From assembly GCA_029251165.1 (NCBI GenBank), contig JAQXDW010000151.1, forward strand, positions 1 through 64,000: a stretch of 64,000 nucleotides of DNA. Direction: 5' to 3'. The position numbers and the translations under genes were made by a program. Below are positions 18,085 to 26,946 of the stretch, piece after piece. The notes beneath the pieces are model-generated. The model made no database searches. It was not told the DNA's origin and saw only the letters and a list, made by a program, of their open reading frames with translations. Position 1 is the first letter of the stretch, and the number at the start of each line of letters is the position of its first letter. This DNA comes from Myxococcota bacterium (lineage in GTDB: Bacteria; Myxococcota_A; UBA796).

Positions 18085-18348
18085 TCAGCGGATCTCATTG
18101 GTAGAGCTCGACATCTCAGTGTTGAAGTCCATGCGGAGGTTGATGAAGCTTCCGATCTTCATCGGCTGACGCTCCTGGCGAAGAACCAGCTCTGGGACCA
18201 CGATGGCTCCATCGACGTTGGTGCCGTCGAAGATGTGCTCGGTGACATCCTGGTAGACAATCTCCTGCTCAGCAACCTCGTCGCTCTGGGCGAAGGCCGG
18301 TGCAGAGAGAGAGAGGAGGGTAGCGGCAAGCACGATGGTTCGCTTCAT
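18085..18348 (-). CDS. Small secreted protein of a Myxococcota-like family
   Basis: The 87-residue protein has a signal peptide (MKRTIVLAATLLSLSAPAFA) after a GGAG ribosome site. The mature part reads DVTEHIFDGTNVDGAIVVPE, then RQPMKIGSFINLRMDFNTEM near the C-terminus. The layout 'EHIFDG..V.G....P.L.....R....S.I.LR.DF..EM' recalls small exported proteins found widely in Myxococcota, some near TonB or gliding genes, but I cannot name a function. That comparison is from memory. The gene is monocistronic as far as the strand pattern shows. Confidence 0.7.
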   Translation of the reverse strand: MKRTIVLAATLLSLSAPAFAQSDEVAEQEIVYQDVTEHIFDGTNVDGAIVVPELVLRQERQPMKIGSFINLRMDFNTEMSSSTNEIR

Positions 18349-18471
18349 GAGGGGTATCTCCACTGGGATGGCTCGTCTGAGGGTACGTCTCTGGACACCG
18401 GCAGGAGCACCGATTCAAATCCTCAGACACCCGATATAGACAGCGAACTGACCAGCCGGTTCCAAGAAAGA

Positions 18472-19284
18472 TCACTCTCCTCGATAAATCGGCCGCCGCT
18501 TCTCCAGCATCGCCGCCACCGCCTCGTCGTGATCGGCGGTGTTCTGGGCCATGCCCTGATAGCTGGCCGCCAGCTCCAGGGAGACCTCCAGGGATGCTTC
18601 ATAGGAGCGGTAGCACAGCCGCTTGGCCAGGCGTACCGCGATGGGAGAGGCACGGAGGAGACGCTCCGCCTGCTTGCGCGCGGCGGCCTCCAGGAGATCA
18701 TCCTCCACGACAGCGGTGACCAGCCCGATGCGCAGGGCCTCCTCCGTGTCCAGCACCCGGCCGCTCATCACCAGCTCAAGCGCCTTTGGGAAGCCAACGG
18801 TGCGGGTGAGAAAGTAGGCACCACCGTCGCCAGGGATGAGCCCAACCCGAACAAACGTCGAGCCAAACTTTGCGGACCGCGCCGCGATGCGGATGTCGCA
18901 CATGCAGGCAAGATCAAGCCCTGCGCCGATGGCCGGTCCATTGACCGCGGCAATGAGGGGCTTGTCGAACCGGGCGATGCGTCTGGGGATCCGATGAATC
19001 CCCTCGATGTAGCGGGTCCGAACCTCAGCAGGTGCACCAGCAAACATCCCGCTGTGCTGCTGCATCAGCTTGAGATCCCCTCCCGCCGAGAACGCACTGC
19101 CCGCCCCCGTGAGGATCACCGCACGCACCGCGTCGTCCAGGGTCGCCGCGGTCAAGGCAGAGACGAGCCCGTCGACCATCTCCATGCTGTAGGCATTGCG
19201 CGCGTCGGGCCGGTTCAGCCGCAGCCACAGCAGCCCCGCGATGTCTGCGTCCGGCTCGGTCACGACATGTGCAGCCTCAGTCAT
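18472..19284 (-). CDS. Enoyl-CoA hydratase/isomerase (crotonase) family protein
   Basis: The 270-residue protein has the crotonase core: oxyanion-hole segments GAGSAFSAGGDLKLM and NGPAIGAGLDLACMCDIRIAA, then GLIPGDGGAYFLTRTVG. The two catalytic glutamates of classical hydratase are not conserved: the first position reads Asp (GLDL) and the second reads Phe (FGSTFVRVG). Hydration of 2-enoyl-CoA is therefore not assured; isomerase, hydrolase or lyase chemistry is possible. The ATG lies inside the upstream thioesterase gene (8-base overlap), so the pair is coupled and probably acts on acyl-CoA thioesters. Confidence 0.88.
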   Translation of the reverse strand: MTEAAHVVTEPDADIAGLLWLRLNRPDARNAYSMEMVDGLVSALTAATLDDAVRAVILTGAGSAFSAGGDLKLMQQHSGMFAGAPAEVRTRYIEGIHRIPRRIARFDKPLIAAVNGPAIGAGLDLACMCDIRIAARSAKFGSTFVRVGLIPGDGGAYFLTRTVGFPKALELVMSGRVLDTEEALRIGLVTAVVEDDLLEAAARKQAERLLRASPIAVRLAKRLCYRSYEASLEVSLELAASYQGMAQNTADHDEAVAAMLEKRRPIYRGE

Positions 19285-19714
19285 TGTCTTGCTCCATGAA
19301 GGTCTGAATGGCGGCCTGGAGGGCCTCGGGCAGGGACACCGCCTTGAAGCGGAAGCCCTCACCGGGCTGGGGTGAGATCACCGCACAGACCGTCGCGCCG
19401 GTGGCCCGAACCGTGTCATCTGGACCGAGCACCCGATACTCCAGGCGAATGCTCTTTCGGCTCAGCGCCCCCACCGACAGCGCGATGCGCAGCGTCTCTC
19501 CGATGCGACAAGGGCGGCGGAAGTCCGCCTCGGTGTGCACCGCTGGGAAGCCGAGCGTCTGGAGGACCTCAGCGTAGGGCGTGCCCAGCGCGGCATCGAA
19601 CCAGCTCTCCATCGCCTGGTGAAACCAGTCGAAGAAGACAGGAAAGTAGACCACACCCGCCGGATCGCACTCTCCGAACCGGACGATGTGGTGGTGATGA
19701 TGAACGCCAGGCAT
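19277..19714 (-). CDS. Hotdog-fold acyl-CoA thioesterase (4HBT family)
   Basis: The 145-residue protein carries HIVRFGECDPAGVVYFPVF, with the catalytic Asp and the long hotdog helix (FFDWFHQAMESWFDAAL) of 4-hydroxybenzoyl-CoA thioesterase relatives. It should hydrolyse an acyl- or aryl-CoA. The ATG at 19714 follows AAGGAG; upstream in-frame sequence is rejected. A run of five histidines at residues 5-9 is natural here. It is translationally coupled to the crotonase and divergent from the gene at 19752. Confidence 0.88.
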   Translation of the reverse strand: MPGVHHHHHIVRFGECDPAGVVYFPVFFDWFHQAMESWFDAALGTPYAEVLQTLGFPAVHTEADFRRPCRIGETLRIALSVGALSRKSIRLEYRVLGPDDTVRATGATVCAVISPQPGEGFRFKAVSLPEALQAAIQTFMEQDND

Positions 19715-19751
19715 GACCGCTTCTCCTTGTGGACATGCTATCTCCTCCGAG

Positions 19752-20369
19752 ATGAATTCCCGCCTCACGAACTATCACCAGTACCGCGAAGCCCTCACTC
19801 GGCTCCACCGCACCATCGCGGCACTCTCCGCGCTGTCCCCCGCACTCCAGAGGGTCGTGGCGGACCTCAACCTGCCAGTCGCTGCGGACGGCACGGTGCC
19901 CAAGGCGTGGCGCGGAGCGGTGTTCGATCAGGCGATCCGCCAGGGGCTCCTACAGTCCCACCGTCGGCGTCTCCGGGTCGCTCCCGACGCGCCGGACGCC
20001 CTCATCCTGGCCGCCTCTGAGCAGGCTCGCTTCCGGCTGATGAACGTGCGCGCGGTGATCGCAGGGGTCGGGGTGTCGGTGGTGGACGGGCTGCGGGGGC
20101 AGGGCTTCGACCTCATCGATGTCGGACTGGCTCGGAGCGCAAAGCCAGGGGTGACCCTGGCGGGCTGGGTCTTGGTGCTGCCCGGACTGACCATGAGCAC
20201 TGGCGGACTGCTGGGCGTGAGTCGGGCCGGACTCGATGCCATCGGGACGAGCCTGAGGGCTGGCCGGCTGTCCGGAGACCGGGCTGTGATTGAGGCACAG
20301 GACATCGACGCCGAGCGGGAGATGGCGGCGGAGCTTTTGCGGTGTATTCGTCAGGGCAGCGTGGCCTGA
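19752..20369 (+). CDS. Conserved-looking hypothetical protein
   Basis: The 205-residue protein begins MNSRLTNYHQYREALTRLHR. It has a helical N-terminal half, then a stretch at about residues 110-165 with hydrophobic segments (VLVLPGLTMSTGGLLGVS) and a helical tail ending in a charged region. No signal peptide is evident. I do not recognise the family. It starts 37 bases from the divergent thioesterase gene and its ribosome site is poor, so a slightly different start is possible. Confidence 0.55.
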   Translation: MNSRLTNYHQYREALTRLHRTIAALSALSPALQRVVADLNLPVAADGTVPKAWRGAVFDQAIRQGLLQSHRRRLRVAPDAPDALILAASEQARFRLMNVRAVIAGVGVSVVDGLRGQGFDLIDVGLARSAKPGVTLAGWVLVLPGLTMSTGGLLGVSRAGLDAIGTSLRAGRLSGDRAVIEAQDIDAEREMAAELLRCIRQGSVA

Positions 20370-20372
20370 GGC

Positions 20373-21728
20373 TCACTCACAGTCGCTGTCGCTGCGACCA
20401 TAGACATCCAGCACCAGCGGAGAGTGGGGATCGCCCAGCAGGGTGTTGACCATGTCCACCTCCGGCAGCGTCAGGCCCAGCTCTGTCTCGATGTTCTCAA
20501 GGAACAGCTCTGCAACGAGCGCATTGCCGGTGTCGCTGAAGTGAACCCCGTCATAGGAAATCAGACCGCCCAGCGGCCCCAAGGTCAGCGAGAAGTCATC
20601 CGTCTCAAAGCCGTCGAGGTGGTCTTCGACGTACTGGTACTGATCAACCACATGCACATTGGACCACCGCGCAGCCTCTTCATCCAGCGCCGCGTTGTAC
20701 ACATCCAAGACCTCCAGCAGCGCCGCCATCTCGTCGGGGTCGTGCTGCTTCTGGATCGCATTGGGGAGCCGGTCGAGGCGGGGGAGGTTCCCGAGAAACA
20801 CCTCCGCACCGGTCGCGGAGAGGCGCTCGACGACGACCGCGAGGTCTGCGTGGATCTCGTCGGGCGGCGTGACCTGACTCCAGTCGATCCCCGTCGAGGA
20901 GGTTGCAGCACTGAGGATGTCGTTCCCGTAGAGATCGGTCGAGATGATCAGCGTCGGCTCCAGCGCCTCCAGTCGCTCCAGCGGGGTGGGTCCGGTGTCG
21001 TCCCCGAGGCGGACGCTGTCGTTCTGAAGCGTGAGGTAGGTGAGGATGGAGTAGACCGGGTCATTGGCCGCCGCCCCCTCCAAGACCGTGCTCAGCAGGT
21101 AGCCACCAATCGCGACGTTGTGGGGAACGACATCCGGGGTCTTGCGCGCACTTCGGAAGTCATAAGCTCCAGTCTCCGGGTCGATCATCGCCGCCAGCGC
21201 GTCGACGATGCTCCCCAGGACCAGCCCACCCAGTGCAGGAATCTCGCAGCCCGGAGCCTCCCCCATGTCCGACAGCTGGACCGACTGCCAGAGGTCGTCT
21301 CGGAGGAGAGGCAGCGGCATCCAGGCCCCCACAGTCTGGGCGAGGAGGGCAGGTGGGCTGGCGAGCTGGGCACGGGCCCCGGAGGCAGCATCCTGGAAGC
21401 CCATGGTGATGCTCGCGCCGATGGCGACGGTGCGCTCAAAGACCGGGTCTGCAGGCGGACGGTACTCAATCGCACCGACCGTTACCGTACCGGTCGGGGT
21501 CTGTACGTCGACGTCGTGCAGCCCTGCAGTGCCCCCTTGAAGGGTCATCGCCAGCCGCCCGCCGCCCGTGGTGCGGAGGTCGTAGGCCGGCAGCCCAGCC
21601 ACCGTCGCACCCAGGACCTCGTCGGGGTCGACCCCCGCCGCGAGCGTGTCGAGCACCACCTCCTCGTAGCCCGCCCCGGAGAGGGTCTGAGGGACGAACG
21701 GCGCGGAGCACGCGAGCAGCAACAGCAT
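20373..21728 (-). CDS. SGNH/GDSL-family lipoprotein esterase
   Basis: The 451-residue product has a lipobox at the very start (MLLLLACSAP). SGNH blocks follow in order: AIGASITMGF (block I, nucleophile Ser), DLYGNDIL (Asn block), GNLPRL, and ISYDGVHFSDTGNALVAELF (block V, Asp and His). It probably cleaves ester bonds at the cell envelope. The start follows GGAGAGG. It is 21 bases after the outer-membrane protein gene at 21750 on the same strand, so the two likely act together, as in GDSL enzymes paired with barrel proteins. Confidence 0.85.
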   Translation of the reverse strand: MLLLLACSAPFVPQTLSGAGYEEVVLDTLAAGVDPDEVLGATVAGLPAYDLRTTGGGRLAMTLQGGTAGLHDVDVQTPTGTVTVGAIEYRPPADPVFERTVAIGASITMGFQDAASGARAQLASPPALLAQTVGAWMPLPLLRDDLWQSVQLSDMGEAPGCEIPALGGLVLGSIVDALAAMIDPETGAYDFRSARKTPDVVPHNVAIGGYLLSTVLEGAAANDPVYSILTYLTLQNDSVRLGDDTGPTPLERLEALEPTLIISTDLYGNDILSAATSSTGIDWSQVTPPDEIHADLAVVVERLSATGAEVFLGNLPRLDRLPNAIQKQHDPDEMAALLEVLDVYNAALDEEAARWSNVHVVDQYQYVEDHLDGFETDDFSLTLGPLGGLISYDGVHFSDTGNALVAELFLENIETELGLTLPEVDMVNTLLGDPHSPLVLDVYGRSDSDCE

Positions 21729-21749
21729 GGCCTCTCCAGTCAGTGACGG

Positions 21750-22790
21750 TCAGCGAAAGTAGTGGCGAACGCCGAGGCGCATGCTGGCCCCGTTCAGCGC
21801 GATGGCCTGCGCGATGGTGCCGGACCAGATGGGATCCGCCGCGGCACGCTCGGGATCGGTCATGGCAGAGATGAGCTGCTGGCCGGCGGGGGTCAGGCCC
21901 GTCCCGGTGACCGTTCGGGCCACCTCGGAGCGGTTGGTCTCACAGAACAGCGCGGTGTGCGGCCCGGTCCCGACCTGGAGCCCGAGCCCGTAGTTCAGCC
22001 CGAGCCCGAGCGTCTGAAACGCAACCTGCTCCGAGACGGCACCGGGAGCATGGTTGGTGACGGTGAGGGCGTCGGTGTCGAGCTGACTGGCGAGGACGTT
22101 GGTGTAGCGCGCATCGGCATCAATGAAGAGGACATGCCCGCCCCGCATCAGCGACAGCCCCAGCGAGCCATACACAAACGCGTGCGGTCGGATGTCGGGG
22201 CTCTTGATGCCAACGCTGAGCGGAACCTCCAGCCAGGACGCGCTGTAGCGGGTGGCGAGGTGTCCGTTCTCATAGTCCGCAGCAGACTGTCCGCTGGCAG
22301 CAAGAATGGCGGAGAGCTGGGCGCTCTGGGTCGCCAGATCCCCAAAGGAGCGCTCCTGCTGCCCCCCCGTCAGCCTCGTGCTGGCATACACGCCGACCTG
22401 AACGAACAGCGGCAGCGTGTGTGGAACCTCCCAGCGAAGCCGCCCCCCAAGCTCCCCCCCCAGCAGCGCCCCAGAGCTGGCTGGAGCCTCCGACATGAGG
22501 CGAAACACGGAGTCGGTCTGGCTGGAGTTGCGCCAGATCGTCTCGTTCTGCTGGTCGCTCATCAGCAGGTGGTCAGTGGAGAACAGCTGCGCCATGCTCT
22601 CCGCCCCCAGCGCCAGGCGTCCGGACTGGGTGATCGAGGTGCCGAGTCCGCCCATGTCTGGGGTGATGCCGGCAGACAGCTCCACAGAGAGGCGTCGGAC
22701 ATCTTCCGCCAGTGCACTGGGTGTCACCGCAGCGAACAGGAGAAAGAGCGACAACAACACAGCCCCCAAGCCCGGGTGCTCTAACAACAC
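21750..22790 (-). CDS. Outer-membrane beta-barrel protein, unknown role
   Basis: The 346-residue protein has a signal peptide (cleavage after SALA). The mature chain alternates amphipathic strands such as RLSVELSAGITPD, LFVQVGVYAS, LEVPLSVGIKS and AFVYGSLGLSLM, and ends MRLGVRHYFR, close to a barrel-terminal strand. I could not identify a transport or enzyme motif. The start is GTG at 22790; a GTG ten codons in has a better purine run ahead of it. It precedes the GDSL lipoprotein gene, so a joint envelope role is plausible. Confidence 0.7.
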   Translation of the reverse strand: MLLEHPGLGAVLLSLFLLFAAVTPSALAEDVRRLSVELSAGITPDMGGLGTSITQSGRLALGAESMAQLFSTDHLLMSDQQNETIWRNSSQTDSVFRLMSEAPASSGALLGGELGGRLRWEVPHTLPLFVQVGVYASTRLTGGQQERSFGDLATQSAQLSAILAASGQSAADYENGHLATRYSASWLEVPLSVGIKSPDIRPHAFVYGSLGLSLMRGGHVLFIDADARYTNVLASQLDTDALTVTNHAPGAVSEQVAFQTLGLGLNYGLGLQVGTGPHTALFCETNRSEVARTVTGTGLTPAGQQLISAMTDPERAAADPIWSGTIAQAIALNGASMRLGVRHYFR

Positions 22791-22963
22791 CTCACCAGGA
22801 GGGTATCACTGTGTGCCGGGAAGTCATCGCCACAGCATGCCCCCAGTGCCCCCCGCTCAGCAGAGACCATGCACCCAACTACACACTGCAAAGGCTGGAA
22901 ATCAACCAGGCTTTGATATGGTTGTGATATCGTCGACCGATCCACCGTATTCCAGGAGTACCC

Positions 22964-24070
22964 ATGCCTACCCTTGAAGTCGTCGTCAATGGTCTGACGT
23001 TTCCCAACCCGTTCGTCATCGGCAGCGGTCCCCCCTCTACCAACGCCACGATCATGAACAAGGCGTTCGCAGCCGGCTGGGGCGGAGTGGTCGCCAAGAC
23101 CACCGCCCTGTCCGACACGACAGTGGTAAACGTCCAGCCCCGCTACGGAAAGCTCCGCTCGAAGAGCAGAGACAACGTTGGCTTCCAGAACATCGAGCTG
23201 ATCAGCGACCGGACCTTTGAGGACTGGGAGGATGACTTCAAGAAGGTCAAGGACACCTGGCCCGACCGCGTCCTCATCGGCTCGATCATGGAGTCCTTCC
23301 ACAAGGACCGCTGGCAGGAGGTCGCCCGCCGCAGCGTGGATGCCGGCTGCGATGCCTTGGAGCTGAACTTCTCCTGCCCCCACGGCCATCCCGAGTCGGG
23401 CATGGGCGCGGCCATGGGCCAGGATCCGGCGCAGGTCGAGGAGGTCACGGGCTGGGTCCGCGAGGCCGTCGGCGACACCCCCATCTGGGCGAAGATGACC
23501 CCAAACATCACCAACATCACCGTCCCCGCGATGGCGGCGATGTCCGGCGGTGCCTCTGGCGTCAGCGCGATCAACACGATCCTGGCCTGCATCGGGGTCA
23601 ACCTCAAGACCCTGCGTCCCCAGCCGACCGTCCAGGGATACTCCACCTTCGGCGGCTACAGCTACCTCGCCGTCAAGCCGATCGCCCTGCGCATGGTCGC
23701 TGAGATCGCCCAGGCCTCACCAGGCATCACCATCTCTGGTATCGGCGGCGTCACCTCCTCGACCGACGCCATCGAGCACATGCTCCTCGGCGCGCGTACG
23801 GTCCAGTCCTGCACCGGACCGATGCTCCAGGGCTTCGGCATGGTCACCGAGCTGATCGAGGGAACGCTGGCGTTCATGGAGCAGCACGGCTTCGAGACCC
23901 TCGACGAGCTGATCGGCAAGAGCCTCCCCTACCTCACCACCCACCACCACCTCGTGGAGCTGCAGACGGCGAAGAAGGCCGCGCAGGCGGCGCGTCGTGC
24001 AAGCCGAGACAACGCCTGGGGCAAGGGCGACGTGAAGGAAGAGACGGCTGCGCTGGTGAGCAACGAGTAG
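22964..24070 (+). CDS. preA: Dihydropyrimidine dehydrogenase catalytic subunit PreA-like
   Basis: PreA reduces uracil and thymine to their dihydro forms using FMN in a (beta/alpha)8 barrel. The 368-residue protein shows PFVIGSGPPSTN, AKTTALSDTTVVNVQPRYGK, the active-site loop LNFSCPHG with the catalytic Cys, WAKMTPNITN and ISGIGGVTSSTDAIEHMLLG. It ends soon after the barrel in a Lys/Ala-rich tail with no cysteines, so the C-terminal 4Fe-4S ferredoxin domain of E. coli PreA is missing. No PreT-like flavoprotein is in the window. The start has a good AGGAG site. The gene is convergent with the five other pyrimidine catabolism genes. Confidence 0.9.
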   Translation: MPTLEVVVNGLTFPNPFVIGSGPPSTNATIMNKAFAAGWGGVVAKTTALSDTTVVNVQPRYGKLRSKSRDNVGFQNIELISDRTFEDWEDDFKKVKDTWPDRVLIGSIMESFHKDRWQEVARRSVDAGCDALELNFSCPHGHPESGMGAAMGQDPAQVEEVTGWVREAVGDTPIWAKMTPNITNITVPAMAAMSGGASGVSAINTILACIGVNLKTLRPQPTVQGYSTFGGYSYLAVKPIALRMVAEIAQASPGITISGIGGVTSSTDAIEHMLLGARTVQSCTGPMLQGFGMVTELIEGTLAFMEQHGFETLDELIGKSLPYLTTHHHLVELQTAKKAAQAARRASRDNAWGKGDVKEETAALVSNE

Positions 24071-24094
24071 CTCCAGCACCCGCTGCGCCCCCGC

Positions 24095-24122
24095 CAGCCT
24101 CCTCACGAGGCGGCGGAGGCTG
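24095..24122. terminator. Hairpin between convergent preA and aminotransferase genes
   Basis: CAGCCTCC and GGAGGCTG make a perfect eight-base-pair stem with a 12-base loop in the 62-base gap between two converging genes. Either strand could use it. There is no T-run on the plus side, so the terminator call is moderate. Confidence 0.5.
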
Positions 24123-24132
24123 CAGGGAAGGC

Positions 24133-25449
24133 CTACTCCATTGCCGCGTCTGTGATCTCCAGCGCCTTGTCGATCACGGCATACCCCTCAAGGAGCTGCT
24201 CCTCGGTGATGCACAGCGGCGGGTTGCACATAAAGCTGCCCCACCGGATGAATGTAAACACTCCGTTGTCAGTCAGATACTTCGAGAATCTCCCCATCGC
24301 CGGGTGCGTCTCGTTGTATCCAGCGATGCGATCTCCGTTCGTATTCTTCTGCACGTCGATCATGCCGAACAGACCAATACAGCGGCCCTCGCGGACGCTG
24401 GGGTGCTTGGCCTTGAGGCGATCCATCTCCGACCGCTGAACCGGTGCCAGCCTCGCGGCGTTCTCGACCATCCCCTCCCCGATCAGCACATCAATGGCCG
24501 CCAAGGCGGTGCCGAGGCACAGCGGGTGGGAATTGTAGGTCAGCCCGCCCCAGAAGACGTTCTTCCGGAAGTGGTCGGCGATCTCATCCCGCAGCCCCAT
24601 CGCACCCAGCGGGATGTATGAGGACGTCAGCCCCTTCGCCATGGTCACGATGTCCGGCAAGATGTCGGCGTGCTCGAAGGCGAACAGCTTGCCCGTCCGT
24701 CCCCAGCCAGCCATGACCTCGTCGCAGACCAGCAGGATGCCGTACTTGTCCAGCAGCGCCCGCAGCCCCTTGAGGTAGCCCCTCGGCGGCGGCAGGATGC
24801 CGTTGGTCCCGGTGACCGTCTCGATGAACATCGCCGCGATGGTCTCCGGCCCCTCGTACATGATGACTTCTTCGAGGTACCGAAGGTTGTTGGCGGTGAT
24901 CTCTTCCTCGGTGGTCCCGAAGCTGTAGTGGTACGGCCACGGATCCATCACATGCACAAAGCCCGGCGAGCCCGGCTCGTTCGCCAGCCGACGGGGGTCG
25001 CCGGTGAGCTGCATGCAGGCGTTGGTGGCGCCATGATAGCTGCGGTAGCGGCTGAGGATCTTGAACCGACCGGTGTACATCCGGGCAGCCTTGATCGCGT
25101 TCTCGTTGGCCTCTGCGCCGCCGTTGACGAAGAAGAAGGTGTTGATGTCACCGGGCAGCAGCTCGGCGAGCTTCTTGCCGAGCTGGGCGCGGACCTTGGT
25201 GGCTGAGCCGGGAAAGGCGTAGATGAGGCTCGCCGCCTGCTCCTGGATCGCCTTGACGACCTTCGGGTGGCTGTGGCCGATGTTGACGCTCATCAGCTGG
25301 CTGTTGAAGTCCAGCCACTTCTGGCCGTCAGGGCCGTAGAGGTACACCCCCTCCGCCCGCTCGATCGGCATCGGGGAGACCTTGCCCGTCGCCGACCACG
25401 AGTAGAGGGTGTGCTTCAGGCACAGATCGATCATTTCCTGCGTATTCAA
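24133..25449 (-). CDS. Class III aminotransferase, probably beta-alanine transaminase
   Basis: The 438-residue PLP enzyme has the class III pattern: FNSQLMSVNIGHSHPKVVKA, GGAEANENAIKAAR, YHGATNACMQLTGD, the pyridine-ring Asp in LLVCDEVMAGWGRTG, and the Schiff-base Lys in TMAKGLTSSYIPLGA. In this locus it fits transamination of beta-alanine (from uracil) or 3-aminoisobutyrate (from thymine) to the semialdehyde. Substrate assignment rests on context. It is the last gene of a minus-strand operon, nine bases after the dehydrogenase gene. Confidence 0.85.
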   Translation of the reverse strand: MNTQEMIDLCLKHTLYSWSATGKVSPMPIERAEGVYLYGPDGQKWLDFNSQLMSVNIGHSHPKVVKAIQEQAASLIYAFPGSATKVRAQLGKKLAELLPGDINTFFFVNGGAEANENAIKAARMYTGRFKILSRYRSYHGATNACMQLTGDPRRLANEPGSPGFVHVMDPWPYHYSFGTTEEEITANNLRYLEEVIMYEGPETIAAMFIETVTGTNGILPPPRGYLKGLRALLDKYGILLVCDEVMAGWGRTGKLFAFEHADILPDIVTMAKGLTSSYIPLGAMGLRDEIADHFRKNVFWGGLTYNSHPLCLGTALAAIDVLIGEGMVENAARLAPVQRSEMDRLKAKHPSVREGRCIGLFGMIDVQKNTNGDRIAGYNETHPAMGRFSKYLTDNGVFTFIRWGSFMCNPPLCITEEQLLEGYAVIDKALEITDAAME

Positions 25450-25458
25450 GAGGATCTC

Positions 25459-26946
25459 CTACGACATCCAGTTGGCGTCAGACTGCAGCGCCCACTTGGT
25501 GGTGATCTTTCGGGGGCGGGTCCAGAACCGGAAGCCGTCCCAGCCGGTGATGTTTCCATGGCCAAACTTTGAGTCGTTCCAGCCGCCAAAGCCAAACGGC
25601 TCTCGGGGAACCGGCACGCCGACGTTGACGCCGCACATCCCCGCATCCACGCGGCCCATGACCTCACGGGCGACCGCGCCGTTGGTGGTGTAGACCGCCG
25701 AGGCGTTGCCGTAGGGGTTGGCGTTCTCCAGGGCGATGGCTTCCTCGAGGGTGTCCACGCGGATGATCGAGAGCACCGGTCCGAAGATCTCCTCGCAGCC
25801 GGCCGGCATGTCGGCGCTGACGTTGTCGAGCAGGGTGGCACCGACCCAGTAGCCGCCCTCGTCTGCGCGCTGCTCCCGACCATCCACCAGGACCGTCGCG
25901 CCGCGCTGCTCCGCGTCGTCGATGTAGCCGCGAATTCGCGCCTCAGAGGCTGCCGTGGTGATCGGACCGAGGGTCTCGCCGACGGCCATCTCGCTGGAGA
26001 GCCGGGCGACCTCGTCGATGATGTGATCGACCTCGCCGACGGCGACCAGCACCGAGGCGGCCATGCAGCGCTGTCCGGCACAGCCGGTGAAGCTGGCCAT
26101 GATGTTGGCTGCAGCCACGTCGATGTCGGCATCGGGCACGACGATGAGGTGGTTCTTGGCACCGCCCAGGCACAGGGCACGCTTGCCGGTCGCGCAGGCC
26201 CGACCGTAGACCAGCTTCGCCACCCGGGTGGAGCCGACGAACGCCAGGGCATCGATCTCGGGGTGATCGCAGAGCGCCTCGACGGCCTCCTTGCCGCCCT
26301 GGACGAGGTTGAGGATGCCGTCGGGCAGGCCCGCCTCAGTGAAGATCTCGGCGAGCTTGAGGGCCGAGAGCGGCACCTGCTCGGAGGGCTTGAGGATGAA
26401 GGCATTTCCGCCGACCAGGGCCTGGGGCAGCATCCAGAGGGGGACCATGAACGGAAAGTTGAACGGCGTGATCCCAGCGACCACACCCAGCGGAGAGTAG
26501 ACGACCTCGCACTGCACGCCTCGGCTGACCTCGAGACGCTGACTCGCGGCGAGGTTGGGCAGCGAGCAGCCGAATTCCACGCACTCGATCCCCTTGAGGA
26601 CCTCAGCCTTGGCCTCTCCAAACAGCTTGCCGTTCTCGTGGCTGACCAGCCACGAGAGCTCGTCGAGATCCCGCATCATCAGCTCGCGCGCACGGTACAT
26701 GATCTGCGCGCGCTCGCGAATCGGCAGGGCCTGCCACGCCGGAAGCGCAGCCTTTGCAGCAGCAACGGCGGCATCGATGTCGGCAGGTGCAGCGTAGCGA
26801 ACCTCGGTGATGGCCTTGCCGTGCCGGGGATTGATGACCGGCTCGACCTGCTCACCGGTGGGGTCGCACCACTGGCCGTTGATGTAATTGCGGGCCGGGA
26901 CGTACCCGGTCAGCTCATAGGAGCTGGCGTCAAAGTGAGGGAGCAT
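25459..26946 (-). CDS. mmsA: CoA-acylating (methyl)malonate-semialdehyde dehydrogenase
   Basis: The 495-residue aldehyde dehydrogenase converts malonate or methylmalonate semialdehyde to acetyl- or propionyl-CoA, with NAD+. The family signature surrounds the catalytic Cys: FTGCAGQRCMA. GITPFNFPFMVPLWMLP and FVGSTRVAKLVYGRA mark the NAD fold. It lacks the general-base Glu motif of ordinary aldehyde dehydrogenases, as is usual for the CoA-acylating group. Its ATG overlaps the permease stop by one base (TGATG). It completes the route from pyrimidine to acyl-CoA. Confidence 0.93.
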   Translation of the reverse strand: MLPHFDASSYELTGYVPARNYINGQWCDPTGEQVEPVINPRHGKAITEVRYAAPADIDAAVAAAKAALPAWQALPIRERAQIMYRARELMMRDLDELSWLVSHENGKLFGEAKAEVLKGIECVEFGCSLPNLAASQRLEVSRGVQCEVVYSPLGVVAGITPFNFPFMVPLWMLPQALVGGNAFILKPSEQVPLSALKLAEIFTEAGLPDGILNLVQGGKEAVEALCDHPEIDALAFVGSTRVAKLVYGRACATGKRALCLGGAKNHLIVVPDADIDVAAANIMASFTGCAGQRCMAASVLVAVGEVDHIIDEVARLSSEMAVGETLGPITTAASEARIRGYIDDAEQRGATVLVDGREQRADEGGYWVGATLLDNVSADMPAGCEEIFGPVLSIIRVDTLEEAIALENANPYGNASAVYTTNGAVAREVMGRVDAGMCGVNVGVPVPREPFGFGGWNDSKFGHGNITGWDGFRFWTRPRKITTKWALQSDANWMS

